A DNA stretch of 64,000 nucleotides from Archangium violaceum. Lineage in GTDB: Bacteria > Myxococcota > Myxococcia > Myxococcales > Myxococcaceae. The notes under the pieces were generated by a model, which saw only the letters and a program-made list of their open reading frames with translations, had not been told where the DNA came from and ran no database searches. The stretch covers positions 647,001 to 711,000 of the forward strand of contig NZ_CP069396.1 in NCBI RefSeq assembly GCF_016887565.1, written 5' to 3'. The stretch's first letter is position 1. Every line of letters begins with the position of its first letter. Shown here one piece after another: positions 7,543-18,662 of the stretch. The translations under genes were made by a program, and so were the position numbers.

Positions 7543-9041
7543 CGGGTCTCCTCCGAGGCCTGGAGCGCCGGGGCCAGGGTGGCCTGCCGGCTGGGGTCCT
7601 CGGACTCCACCCAGCCGCGCAGCAGCGCATCGGTGAGGAGCTGGCCGAGCAGGTCGAGCCCGTGGCTCCGCGGGTGGACGAGGTCCTCGTGCACGAACCC
7701 CGCCTGGACGAAGCGCGCCAGCGAGCCGGAGCCTCCCATGGCGGAGAAGATGTCGAAGAAGGCACAGCCCTCGGCGAGGGCGATCTGCCGCTCGATGCCG
7801 ATGACCTCGTCGAGGTAGGGCCGCTGGGTGAGCTTGTTCGGCCCGTTGCCGCCGCGCACGGCGTCGATGGGGCCCATCACCAGGCAGGCGCTGTCGGGGC
7901 TGGCGGCGCGCGAGCGGCGGATGAAGGTGCGCAGACCCTCCTCGACCTCGGCGAGGTTGGAGCGGCCCCACTCGAGCCGCTTGGCCTCGTTGCCGCCGAG
8001 GATGAACAGGAGCAGGCGCGGCGAGCGCTCGGCGAGCTGGGCTCGGAAGATGTCCTCCTGGGCGCGCAGGAAGAGGTTGGCATCGGCGGAGGGTACTCCC
8101 AGGGTGTCGAGCACGATGCCGGGGCGCTGGTGTTGCAGCACCACGCCGAGCACCACGGCGCCTCGGCCCTCGGCGACCACGTCCAGGTTGCGAGCCCCCG
8201 GAGGGAGGTCGAAGGTGAGCGCCTGGGCCTGGCCGTTGCCCCGTGGCTCGGCGCGGGCGAGCTCCTTGCCATCGACATGGACGGACAGCCGGCCGGCGCG
8301 GGGCATGTCGAGCCACCACAGGGTGCCGCGCGGCTCGCCGGTCAGTTGGAACCGGCTGCTGGCCCTGGGCTCGGTGGTCACGTGGTAGACGCCGGTGAGT
8401 CCGAAGGGCAGCTCGGCGAGCTTCAGCTCTCCCAGGGTGCGAGCCTCCCAACCGCCACGCGCGAAGCCGGCGCGGACGCGGGGCCCGTACGGCGCGAGCC
8501 GATCCACGAAGAGCACGCCGCGGCCGCCATCACCGAAGGCGCCGCCGAGCTCCTCGCGCACCACGTCCACGATGCGGTCCCCGGCGATCAGCGAGTTGCC
8601 GAACGCGGAGATGACGGCGGGGGTGGAGGCCTTGCCGGAGGCGAGGGTGTCGAGGGACTCGAAGAAGGGGGTGAGGGCCGTGCGGGAGCAGGAGGCTCCG
8701 GACTGAAGGACGCAGGGGTTCTCCAGGCCGATCTCTGGGCGGACGCCGAGCTTCTCGCCGATCTGGTGGAGCTTGAGGGCCCGGGGGGACGGAGCGGGCA
8801 GCGCGCGCCGGATGGCGGGAGCCGGAGCCGGAGCGGGCTGCACCGGTTGTGCGGACGAGGGCGCCTGGGCGAGCCGGAGCGGCTTGCCGGGCGGCACCGG
8901 GGACCGGACGGTGCGCGGGGCACGGGAATGCCGGGGTACCGCGGGCCGAGACCCGAAGTGCCAGAGGGCCCAGTCGAGCGCACCGAGGAGGAACGGGATG
9001 AGGATGAACGCCCACCGCCGACCACGAAAAGCTTCGAGCAT
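7539..9041 (-). CDS. Membrane-anchored SGNH/GDSL-type hydrolase
   Basis: A 500-residue protein starting MLEAFRGRRWAFILIPFLLG, a single N-terminal membrane anchor, then a Pro/Ala-rich linker (about 45-90). The catalytic region has FGNSLIAGD in place of the classic GDS block I, GGNEAK as the block III Asn, and DLVHPRSHG as the block V Asp-x-x-His. The middle domain (about 200-330) is beta-rich and may bind carbohydrate. Such proteins deacetylate or acylate surface glycans. The stop overlaps the start of the serine hydrolase by 4 bp, so the two are one operon. The upstream ORF start (9173) would run into the SDR gene; the ATG at 9041 places the anchor at the N-terminus. Confidence 0.75.
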   Translation of the reverse strand: MLEAFRGRRWAFILIPFLLGALDWALWHFGSRPAVPRHSRAPRTVRSPVPPGKPLRLAQAPSSAQPVQPAPAPAPAIRRALPAPSPRALKLHQIGEKLGVRPEIGLENPCVLQSGASCSRTALTPFFESLDTLASGKASTPAVISAFGNSLIAGDRIVDVVREELGGAFGDGGRGVLFVDRLAPYGPRVRAGFARGGWEARTLGELKLAELPFGLTGVYHVTTEPRASSRFQLTGEPRGTLWWLDMPRAGRLSVHVDGKELARAEPRGNGQAQALTFDLPPGARNLDVVAEGRGAVVLGVVLQHQRPGIVLDTLGVPSADANLFLRAQEDIFRAQLAERSPRLLLFILGGNEAKRLEWGRSNLAEVEEGLRTFIRRSRAASPDSACLVMGPIDAVRGGNGPNKLTQRPYLDEVIGIERQIALAEGCAFFDIFSAMGGSGSLARFVQAGFVHEDLVHPRSHGLDLLGQLLTDALLRGWVESEDPSRQATLAPALQASEETR

Positions 9042-9147
9042 GCGGCCCGGGACTCTAGACGAAAGCTCCGGACCGAGACAGGAACCGGCCGCGAAGCCCC
9101 CGAGCCGGGCGGCCCACCGCTCTCCCGCTCGCCCTCCCTCCCCGCTT

Positions 9148-9927
9148 TCAGACGGCGCCGGACAGACCTCCATCCACGTTGATGGCCGTGCCGCTCACAT
9201 AGGAGGCGCGCGACGAGACGAGGAAGGCCACCACGTCGGCGAACTCCTCGGCCCGGCCCACCCGCCCCAGGGGGACTCCCGCCTCCCGGCTCCGCTCGGC
9301 GTACAGCTCCTCCGGCGGCTTGCCAGCGGCCTGGGCGCGGCGCTCCCACTGGCCGCTCTCGATCATCCCCACGAGCACGGCGTTGACGCGGATGCCCTCG
9401 GGTCCCAGCTCCTTGGAGAGCACCTTCGTCAGCGCCATCCCCGCCGCGCGGGACACCGACGAGGGCGTGGTGTTCTTCCCGGGCTCCTTGGCCTTGATGG
9501 ACAGCACGTTGACGATGGCCCCTCCTCCGGCCGCGCGCAGGTGAGGCACCGTCAGGCGCACGGCGCGCATCGCGGCGAACAGCTTGAGCTGGAGATCCTC
9601 CTCCCACTCCGCGTCGGTGACCGACAGGAAGGCCTTCGCGGAGGCCGAGCCGGCGTTGTTCACCAGCGCGTCCACGCGTCCCCAGCGCTCGTGCGCGGCG
9701 GCCACGAAGCGCTCGAGGTCCTCCGCGCGCGACACGTCGGCGGGGACGGCGAGCACCTCGCCTCCGAGGGCGCGCAGGCGGGCCGCGGTGGCCTCCAGCC
9801 GCTGCGGATTCCGGGCACACAGCGCCACGCGTGCCCCCTCCTGGACGAGCCGTTCACACACGGCGGCGCCCAGTCCCTCCGAGCCACCCGTTACCAGCAC
9901 CACCTTGCCAGCGAGCTGCAAGTCCAT
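9148..9927 (-). CDS. SDR-family oxidoreductase lacking the catalytic Tyr and Lys
   Basis: A 259-residue short-chain dehydrogenase/reductase. It has the TGGSEGLG nucleotide-binding loop, NNAGSA, and a C-terminal GTAINVDGG typical of FabG-like enzymes. The active-site region reads NVLSIKAKEPGKNTTPSSVSRAAG. Counting 13 from the catalytic Ser places Ser where the Tyr should be and Arg in place of Lys. It may therefore be inactive, or belong to a divergent SDR branch. The start is well supported by GGAGGAGACC upstream. It is followed 106 bp later by the SGNH gene on the same strand. Confidence 0.85.
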   Translation of the reverse strand: MDLQLAGKVVLVTGGSEGLGAAVCERLVQEGARVALCARNPQRLEATAARLRALGGEVLAVPADVSRAEDLERFVAAAHERWGRVDALVNNAGSASAKAFLSVTDAEWEEDLQLKLFAAMRAVRLTVPHLRAAGGGAIVNVLSIKAKEPGKNTTPSSVSRAAGMALTKVLSKELGPEGIRVNAVLVGMIESGQWERRAQAAGKPPEELYAERSREAGVPLGRVGRAEEFADVVAFLVSSRASYVSGTAINVDGGLSGAV

Positions 9928-9975
9928 ACGAGAGGGTCTCCTCCTGCAGAGAGGCCCTCCTTATACACACCGTCG

Positions 9976-10383
9976 TCACGGAGTAGGTGAAGGACCGGAG
10001 CCTCCCACTCCCTGTTGGGACTGCTGCTCCTGGGCCATCGTCGCCCACTGATTCCGGATGGCGTCCTTCTGTGTCTCATCGAGCGCCAGCCACTGCTGGC
10101 GGAGCGTTGGCCACTGGGCCTGGAGCTGATGGAGCTGTGCGCGTTGCTCGGGGGGCAGGCTGGGGTAGAGCGCGGAGAGCTCCCGGGCCGCCTTCTCCTC
10201 GCAGTCCGCCTGCTTGGGCTGGGCCGCTATCTCCTCCATGAAGAAGCAGAGGGCCTCGGCATTGGCCTCGATGAGCCCCGCGGGGGGCGTTCCTCCTGGA
10301 GTGGGTGGGGCGGCGCTCGCCGGCAGTGCCTGGAACAGCGACAGCGCACAACAGAGCGAGGGGACGAGGCGCGGAACTCTCAT
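9976..10383 (-). CDS. Secreted small helical protein, unknown
   Basis: A 135-residue protein beginning MRVPRLVPSLCCALSLFQALPASA, a Sec signal peptide ending in ASA. The mature part has two Cys (ALCFF, ADCEE), then a predicted helical region (about 75-125) rich in Gln, Leu and Ala (RAQLHQLQAQWPTLRQQWL). This resembles the Gln/Trp-rich DUF3106-like pattern, but family membership is uncertain. It is likely periplasmic. It stands alone, upstream of the SDR gene on the same strand. Confidence 0.65.
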   Translation of the reverse strand: MRVPRLVPSLCCALSLFQALPASAAPPTPGGTPPAGLIEANAEALCFFMEEIAAQPKQADCEEKAARELSALYPSLPPEQRAQLHQLQAQWPTLRQQWLALDETQKDAIRNQWATMAQEQQSQQGVGGSGPSPTP

Positions 10384-10558
10384 CGGGCTTCCTCCTGGGT
10401 GTTGCCCGGGCACGACACGATGAAGCTTTGTCGTGTCCCAGAAGAGAGGAGGCGGCCCCGTGGTGTGAGGCGTCGGTCCCGCCGAGCGCTCCGGCCCCGG
10501 TCTGGAGGCACGCATGCGGCCTGTCGGTGATTCGACCCGCCGCGTGGTGACGGACGCG

Positions 10559-11080
10559 TCACTCCTCCGGGGAGCCCGTCCCGGTGTCCGGAGGAGCCGC
10601 GCGGCGGCGGCGAGGGGGCGAGGCGTGAACGAGCGCGGCCTCGGGGGCGGCGTCCTCGCGGCGGAGGACCTCTCCCTCGACGACGGTGGCGCCCTCGGGG
10701 GTGACGGGGTGGCCGATGGTCGCGACGAGCTTGCGGTGGGCCTCCTCCAGCCGGCGGTGGAGGGTGTTGAAGGTCTGCTGGGCGGTGCTGGGCATGTCCT
10801 CGGTGTAGGTGAAGTACCAACGCAGGGCGTCCAGACACTCGTAGAAGTGGTCCACGACCGACTGCTCGCGCGCGGGCAGGTTCATGAGGTCGTGGAAGGT
10901 GGCCGAGGCATAACGGGTAGCCAGGGTGCTGAGCATGGGCTCGCGGCTGCGCAGGCGGGAGAAGAGGACGAACATCTCTCCCCGGCGCGCCTCGAGTCTC
11001 CGCATGATGCTGGCGGAGTCGAGCGCGATGAGGTTGCGGACGCGGGCGGTGATCTCATCGGCCTGTTTGCGGCGAGCCAT
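10559..11080 (-). CDS. Conserved-looking soluble protein, unknown
   Basis: A 173-residue protein starting MARRKQADEITARVRNLIAL. The first 130 residues look mainly helical, with alternating charges and no signal or membrane segment. The tail is basic and low in complexity (ASPPRRRRAAPP). No known domain was recognised. It has no obvious operon partner and lies 72 bp from the end of the SitI6-like gene on the same strand. The normal third-position GC bias supports it as a real gene. Confidence 0.6.
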   Translation of the reverse strand: MARRKQADEITARVRNLIALDSASIMRRLEARRGEMFVLFSRLRSREPMLSTLATRYASATFHDLMNLPAREQSVVDHFYECLDALRWYFTYTEDMPSTAQQTFNTLHRRLEEAHRKLVATIGHPVTPEGATVVEGEVLRREDAAPEAALVHASPPRRRRAAPPDTGTGSPEE

Positions 11081-11152
11081 GGCACGGAGAGCCTACCGCC
11101 GAGTGCGCTTCCCGCGTAGGCGGTACCGTGGTGACGGAAGAAGTTCGAGGGC

Positions 11153-11869
11153 TCAACGTACGGGCACCTCGTGGATGTCTGCCCCGTCCAGCTCCAGGCG
11201 CCGGAATGTGTCCACGAAGCGCTCGGTGGCGATGAAGATCGTTTCGAAGTCGCTCAGCCGGAACAGGTCGGTGTCTGCCGGGAGTGATGCCGCGTCCAGG
11301 ACGGGGTCGTCCGGGAAGCGGAACGAATCCAGACCACACCTGGCGCACGGTGGAGGCCGTGGTGGCGTGCAGTCCGGATGCAACCGGCCATGGGCTGGAA
11401 TTTCCAGTTCCAGCAACTCCGGGTGTTTCTTCTGCCGGAAGCGCAGCTCCGTCGGGAAACCGCGCAGACCTTGTACGCCCGCGGCCTGCAATTGCTCCAG
11501 AGCCTCACGCCGTATCAATACCGCTCCCAGGAGATGGAGATAGAGCGCGCTGAAGGTTCCGGTGGCAGTGCCCGTGAGCGGACCAAACGTAGAGCCCGGG
11601 AGGAGTTGGCTCCCGGGCATCACGAGTGGCCGCACCCGTTCTCGTAGACGCACGAATTCATCGAGGGGCTCCGGCCGGGATTTCTCATACTCGTCGCGTT
11701 CGGGCAGCGAGGACAGGTCCACGCTTGGATACGCGGTGAACCCTCCCGTCCATGTGTCCTTGCATTCAGTGCAGCGGAGCCATGGGAGGCTGCCCCACTT
11801 GTGTCTGGCGTTGATGTCACCGGTGTACCGCGACGTTCTTGGCTCCTTGAGCCGGTAAAACCTCGGCAT
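11153..11869 (-). CDS. SitI6-type double-CXXCG immunity protein
   Basis: A 238-residue cytoplasmic protein with two well separated Cys pairs: LRCTECKDTW near residue 32 and PCARCGLD near residue 180. This is the layout of the Myxococcales double-CXXCG (SitI6-type) family. The motif ELLELEI plus GRLHPDC just before the second pair is shared with the second copy at 42512-43222. It should protect the cell against the SitA6-type toxin encoded 4 bp upstream. The Cys pairs likely bind zinc. Specificity is expected to reside in the divergent stretches between them. Confidence 0.85.
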   Translation of the reverse strand: MPRFYRLKEPRTSRYTGDINARHKWGSLPWLRCTECKDTWTGGFTAYPSVDLSSLPERDEYEKSRPEPLDEFVRLRERVRPLVMPGSQLLPGSTFGPLTGTATGTFSALYLHLLGAVLIRREALEQLQAAGVQGLRGFPTELRFRQKKHPELLELEIPAHGRLHPDCTPPRPPPCARCGLDSFRFPDDPVLDAASLPADTDLFRLSDFETIFIATERFVDTFRRLELDGADIHEVPVR

Positions 11870-11873
11870 CTCG

Positions 11874-12554
11874 TTACCTTCTCCCGCGTTGGTACGGCGC
11901 GATGGGGCCTGTCAGCCCGAAGCGGAACATCAGCTCGCCCGCGTGGCGGTATATCTGTTCGGGTGGAGCATTGGGGTAGGTGTTCATGAACTCCCTCCAC
12001 GCCTGGTTCCACAGGCCCCCATTGGGTCCGCCGCTGTGGAGTCGGATATGGACGTGCTCGGGGATGAGAATGGTAAACTGATGGATGTCGGGTACTCCTC
12101 GGCCGTGGAACCAGTTCCTGAGTACCTCTGCCTGCGGGAAGATGTGGTGCTGGACCCAGCGGCCTGGAGGAAGGGCGAACGCAGGGGGCTTGGGGTCGAA
12201 GTGCCGGTTGAAGCGGAAGGTGAGGACGGGCTCGTTGTTCCGTGGCCATCCTCCGGGGCGGCCCCACCAGCGGCGCGGAGAAGCGGGTGAGGCACCCGGG
12301 ATGTAGATGGGCCCGCCGCCCCGGTAGGCCAACAGTACCTCGCCAGGTACTGCCTCCCGGCAGCGAAAGAAGCCACACTCCTCTCCATCGTCACGGCACA
12401 GCAGGACGAGGCTGCGTTCGTCCTCGCAGCCCTCCTCCCAGGAGGAGGACACCACCTCCGGTGCTTGGTTCTCTTCCAGCGCGACGGGGCTCGAGGTCGC
12501 GCATGCCGCCAGCAGCCCGAGCAGCAGCAGCCAGATTCTCGTCAGGGCTCTCAT
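11874..12554 (-). CDS. SitA6-type polymorphic lipoprotein toxin
   Basis: A 226-residue lipoprotein, MRALTRIWLLLLGLLAAC, with lipobox LAAC (Cys18). After a Cys-bearing mid-region, the C-terminal half has QHHIFPQ, then VHIRLHSGGPNGG and WNQAWREFM, the pattern of SitA6 toxins. The HH and later His residues suggest a metal-dependent nuclease-like domain. In Myxococcus, Sit toxins move between kin through TraAB-mediated outer-membrane exchange and kill cells that lack the partner SitI. The ATG at 12554 is preferred over upstream starts because it gives a proper signal peptide. The gene is divergent from the Pat-type gene. Confidence 0.85.
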   Translation of the reverse strand: MRALTRIWLLLLGLLAACATSSPVALEENQAPEVVSSSWEEGCEDERSLVLLCRDDGEECGFFRCREAVPGEVLLAYRGGGPIYIPGASPASPRRWWGRPGGWPRNNEPVLTFRFNRHFDPKPPAFALPPGRWVQHHIFPQAEVLRNWFHGRGVPDIHQFTILIPEHVHIRLHSGGPNGGLWNQAWREFMNTYPNAPPEQIYRHAGELMFRFGLTGPIAPYQRGRR

Positions 12555-12697
12555 GGGTCCGCGGAGCGTAGCCTGTTCCTCATCCGCCACCTGCCCGTGT
12601 CCTCGCCGTTTCCATTGCCGCTCAGGCAACGCGGCGCGCGCTCGCCACACGGTTGCTGTTGAACCGGAGGGCCATTCGGGACCAGAAAGGGGTCTCC

Positions 12698-15430
<2,733 letters not shown>

Positions 15431-15452
15431 GGAGGGCCCTCTGTTCACACGG

Positions 15453-16355
15453 TTGGATCCGCGGCGGCTCGAGACGTTCAGGGTAGTGGCCACCACGGGA
15501 CAGGTGTCGGCGGCCTCGCGGCTGCTCCACCTGTCCCAGCCCGCGGTGACGGCGCAGGTGCGCCAGCTCGAGCGCGAGTGTGGCCAGCCGCTGCTGGTGC
15601 GCACCGCGCGAGGCGTGCGTCTCAACGACGCGGGCCGCGCCCTGCTGGAGTACGCGCAGCGCATCCACCAGCTGCTGGACGAGGCGGCGCTCGCGGTCTC
15701 CGTCGAGGAGGAGCCGGGCGGAGAGCTGGTGCTGGCGGCGAGCACGACCGTGGCCAGCTACGTGGTGCCGGAGCTGCTGGCCTCCTTCCTGCGCTCGCAC
15801 CGGGGCGCGCAGGTGCGGGTGGAGGTGGGCAACACCACACAGGTGCTCGCCTGGGTAGGCGAGGGCCGCGCCCCACTGGGCCTGGTGGAGGGACACGCCC
15901 GCGCCGCCCTCATCCGCCTGGAGCGCTACCTGGATGACGAGCTGGTGCCGGTTGTCTCCTCGCGGGCCCCGGCGGAGCTGCTGCGGGTGCGCTCGGTGGA
16001 GGCTCTTCGCTCGGTGCCGCTGCTCTGGCGCGAGCCGGGCTCGGGGACTCGGGCCGTGATGGAGCGGGCGCTGCGCAAGGCGGGCGTGCGCCGGGGGCTC
16101 CAGGCGGGAGACCTGCAGCTCGGCGACAACGAGGCCATCAAGGGCGCGGTGCGGCTCGGCCTGGGCGTCGGCTTCCTGTCCAGATGGAGCATCCAGGACG
16201 AGCTGGCGCTGGGCCGACTGCGGGTGCTGCCAGTGCCGGGGCTGAGCGTGGAGCGGGCCTTCTCCTGGGTGCTGCCGGTGGATGCGCCCTCGGGGCTCGC
16301 GGGCCGCTTCCTGCGCCACGCACGCGCCTCGCCACCGCCCCTGCTGCTCCCCTGA
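15453..16355 (+). CDS. LysR-family transcriptional regulator
   Basis: A 300-residue regulator. The N-terminal winged helix-turn-helix (residues 1-60) has SAASRLLHLSQPAVTAQVRQLE, trimmed here to its core, SQPAVTAQVRQLERE. An effector-binding domain follows (about 90-290). The best start is TTG at 15453, which sets the family's usual LETFRVVA opening; no ATG fits. GGAGGG lies about 16 nt upstream, longer than usual. It faces the YeiH-type transporter tail-to-tail with 5 bp between stops. In enterobacteria YeiE (LysR) is next to YeiH, so a regulator-transporter link is likely here too. Confidence 0.85.
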   Translation: MDPRRLETFRVVATTGQVSAASRLLHLSQPAVTAQVRQLERECGQPLLVRTARGVRLNDAGRALLEYAQRIHQLLDEAALAVSVEEEPGGELVLAASTTVASYVVPELLASFLRSHRGAQVRVEVGNTTQVLAWVGEGRAPLGLVEGHARAALIRLERYLDDELVPVVSSRAPAELLRVRSVEALRSVPLLWREPGSGTRAVMERALRKAGVRRGLQAGDLQLGDNEAIKGAVRLGLGVGFLSRWSIQDELALGRLRVLPVPGLSVERAFSWVLPVDAPSGLAGRFLRHARASPPPLLLP

Positions 16356-16360
16356 GCGCC

Positions 16361-17251
16361 TCACTCCACGAGGCGCAGGACGATGGCGCCGAGGCTCAGG
16401 CCCGCCATGCACACCCAGAGCGCCAGTCCCTGGGCGAGGGGCCGCACGCCCACCGAGCGGAGGGCGCCTCGGGTGAGGCTGGCGCCGATGAGGAAGAGCG
16501 TCAGGACCAGCGCCTGCCTGGACGCGGCCGCCACCAGCTGCCCCGCCGGCCGGAGCGCGGGCACCCAGGTGACGATCGCCGCCGTGGCGATGAAGCCGAG
16601 GATGAACCAGGGATGCCGCGCCCTGCCCTGCTGGGGCGTCGCGTCACCCGAGCGCCGCCGCCATGCGCCGACGAGCAGGGTGAGCGGGACGATCCACAGG
16701 GCCCGGGCCAGCTTGACGGTGGTGGCCACCTCCAGGGCCTCGGGGCCGAACTGGATGGCGGCGCCCACCACGGAGCTGGTGTCGTGGATGGCGAGGGCGC
16801 TCCACAGGCCGAACCGGCGCGCATCGAGTCCGACGGCATGACCGATGGCGGGGAACACGAAGAGCGCCACGGCATTGAGGAGGAACACGGTGCCGAGCGC
16901 GACGGAGACCTCGTGCGCCTTGGGGCGCAGCACGGGCACCATGGCGGCGATGGCGCTCCCGCCGCAGATGGCGGTGCCAACGCTGATGAGCAGACCAGCC
17001 TCCCGGGACACGCCGAATGCCCGGGTGAACAGGGCGCCGAGCAACAGACACACGGCGATGCCCGCCACGGTGTAGAGGACGCCGTGTGCGCCCACGGCCG
17101 CGACGACGCGCAGATCCATGCCGGCGCCGAGTCCCACCACGGAGAGCGCCAGCAGGGGATGGGTGACGCGGCGGGTCCACTCCACGTAGGGGTTGCCCAC
17201 GAGCAGGGCCACGAGGACGCCGGCCACGAGCGCGACAGCGGGAGCGTTCAT
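16361..17251 (-). CDS. YeiH-type putative sulfate exporter family transporter
   Basis: A 296-residue membrane protein with about nine hydrophobic segments. Family signatures include GTAICGGSAIAA and AIHDTSSVVGAA. It belongs to the YeiH/putative sulfate exporter family (UPF0324); substrates remain poorly defined, with sulfite/taurine-derived sulfur and cyanide contexts reported for relatives. The ATG at 17251 starts just before the first membrane segment. An in-frame ATG at 17308 would add 19 basic residues and has a fair AGAAG upstream, so it is an alternative. It is convergent with the LysR gene. Confidence 0.8.
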   Translation of the reverse strand: MNAPAVALVAGVLVALLVGNPYVEWTRRVTHPLLALSVVGLGAGMDLRVVAAVGAHGVLYTVAGIAVCLLLGALFTRAFGVSREAGLLISVGTAICGGSAIAAMVPVLRPKAHEVSVALGTVFLLNAVALFVFPAIGHAVGLDARRFGLWSALAIHDTSSVVGAAIQFGPEALEVATTVKLARALWIVPLTLLVGAWRRRSGDATPQQGRARHPWFILGFIATAAIVTWVPALRPAGQLVAAASRQALVLTLFLIGASLTRGALRSVGVRPLAQGLALWVCMAGLSLGAIVLRLVE

Positions 17252-17330
17252 GCGCTCACGATGGGTTCGGAGCCTTCGGGAAACCAGACGGAAGACGGGA
17301 TGAGCCATCAGCTTCTTGGATGGCTCGCGA

Positions 17331-17371
17331 ACACCCTCTCCCCCTGGGAGAGGGCCGGGGTGAGGGTCTGC
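17331..17371. repeat. REP-like palindromic element
   Basis: The core is CCCTCTCCCCCTGGGAGAGGG followed by a second arm, CCGGGGTGAGGG. This type of GC-rich palindrome occurs as dispersed intergenic copies in many proteobacterial genomes. It lies in the divergent space between the YeiH-type gene and the HEAT-repeat gene. Only one full copy was seen in this window. It may act as a terminator or mRNA stabiliser, or be a RAYT/REP element. Confidence 0.6.
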
Positions 17372-17451
17372 GCTCTGGCTCCCTGTCGACAACTCGAGAC
17401 AGGGCACCCTGGCCCCTACATTCATGGTCACGTCCAGGTGTGCTAGCTGCC

Positions 17452-18654
17452 ATGCGCATGGACCCACTTGCTGGCCTGAAGGAAGCGCTCGCGCTGCCAG
17501 TGGCCTCGTTGCGCAAGGAACCTGGGGCAATCACCCTCCTGGTGTATGCCGTGCTGGATGCACCTCCCGCGGAACGGGGGCTGGCCATCGAGCGTCTGCT
17601 CCAGCTCACCGAGGCGCGGATGCACCTTCCCCTCCAGGAAGCGCTTCCCGGCCGTGTGGTGGAGCTGCTGGAGAGCGAGCAGTCCGAGGTCCGGCGCATC
17701 GCCGCGCGGCTTGTCGTGACATGTCCGCATGCCGCGGCCATCCCGGGGTTGATCCGCTGCCTGGCGGACGACGATGTCCGGGTCCGCGAGGACAGCATCC
17801 TCGCGCTGCGGCACGCCGACTTCGACACGGGCGCTCTGGTGCCGCACCTGGGCTCGGAGCGCGCGGAGGTCCGGGAAGCCGCGCTGCGCGTGCTCCATCC
17901 CCCGGCGCCTCCATCCGTTCGGGCCGAGCTCCAGCGCCTGCTGGGAGACGACGTGCCGGGGGTGCGCCACCTCGCCGCGGGATTCCTGCCGGATGACGAC
18001 GGCACGCCCGGGTTGTGGGGCGTCACGGTCGATGCGCTTCGGGCGGGAGGGGACGAGAGCACGCGAATCCAGGCGGCCGGGCGCCTGGGCCGGCTCGAGC
18101 CCCAGCCGGAGACATCCGAGGTGCTCCTGGAGGCGCTGAGCACGGGGACGGCGCGTGTCCGAGCCGCCGCCGCCGAGGCGCTCGCGCGGTTCTCTCCCGC
18201 GAGCACGGAAGCCGCTGGCGCACTGCTGGAAGCACTTCACGACTCCTCCTCGGCCGTGGCGTGCAGGGCCGCCGCCGCGTTGTCGGTTCGAGGCCCTGCC
18301 ACGGAGGCACTCGCACCGAGCCTGTTGGCCGCGCTGGAGGATGTCTCCATTCCCGAGGAGGTGCGGGGCCAGGTGGCGCTGGCGCTCGGCAGGCTCGGGG
18401 TTCGCGAGGCCATCCCGCCGCTGTCGCGCCTGCTGGACAGGCCGGACTCGTCCTTCCGGCTCGTGCTCGACGCGTTCACCGGCCTGTCCTCGCTCCCGGG
18501 GCTGAAGCATGACGCGGTGGTGGCGCTCGGACTGTTCGGTCCGCTCGCGGCGGAGGCGGCATCGGCCTTGTCCCGGCTGGCGCGCGAAGGAGGCCCGGCC
18601 CTCCGCCATGCTGCGTCCGAAGCACTCGGGCACATGGGCCTGTTCGCATCATGA
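17452..18654 (+). CDS. HEAT-repeat protein
   Basis: A 400-residue soluble protein made of about ten HEAT-like helical repeats. Typical lines are EVRRIAARLVVTCPHAAAIP, DDVRVREDSILALRH, and EVREAALRVLHPP. Such solenoids serve as protein-binding scaffolds; some bind phycobilin lyase substrates or kinases, but no specific role can be read here. The ATG at 17452 is chosen because the repeats begin soon after it; the open frame extends to 17320 through the REP-like element. The stop overlaps the ATG at 18651 of the next gene's frame, so they are probably co-transcribed. Confidence 0.8.
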   Translation: MRMDPLAGLKEALALPVASLRKEPGAITLLVYAVLDAPPAERGLAIERLLQLTEARMHLPLQEALPGRVVELLESEQSEVRRIAARLVVTCPHAAAIPGLIRCLADDDVRVREDSILALRHADFDTGALVPHLGSERAEVREAALRVLHPPAPPSVRAELQRLLGDDVPGVRHLAAGFLPDDDGTPGLWGVTVDALRAGGDESTRIQAAGRLGRLEPQPETSEVLLEALSTGTARVRAAAAEALARFSPASTEAAGALLEALHDSSSAVACRAAAALSVRGPATEALAPSLLAALEDVSIPEEVRGQVALALGRLGVREAIPPLSRLLDRPDSSFRLVLDAFTGLSSLPGLKHDAVVALGLFGPLAAEAASALSRLAREGGPALRHAASEALGHMGLFAS

Positions 18655-18662
18655 GGGGTGAG

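Noticed and set aside
5530-7818. 762-codon open frame on the plus strand
   Set aside because: Antisense to the serine hydrolase with complete catalytic motifs; the composition is repetitive Gly/Arg/Ala.
17320-17451. Longer start for the HEAT-repeat protein
   Set aside because: The extra codons read through the REP-like palindrome and have no repeat character.
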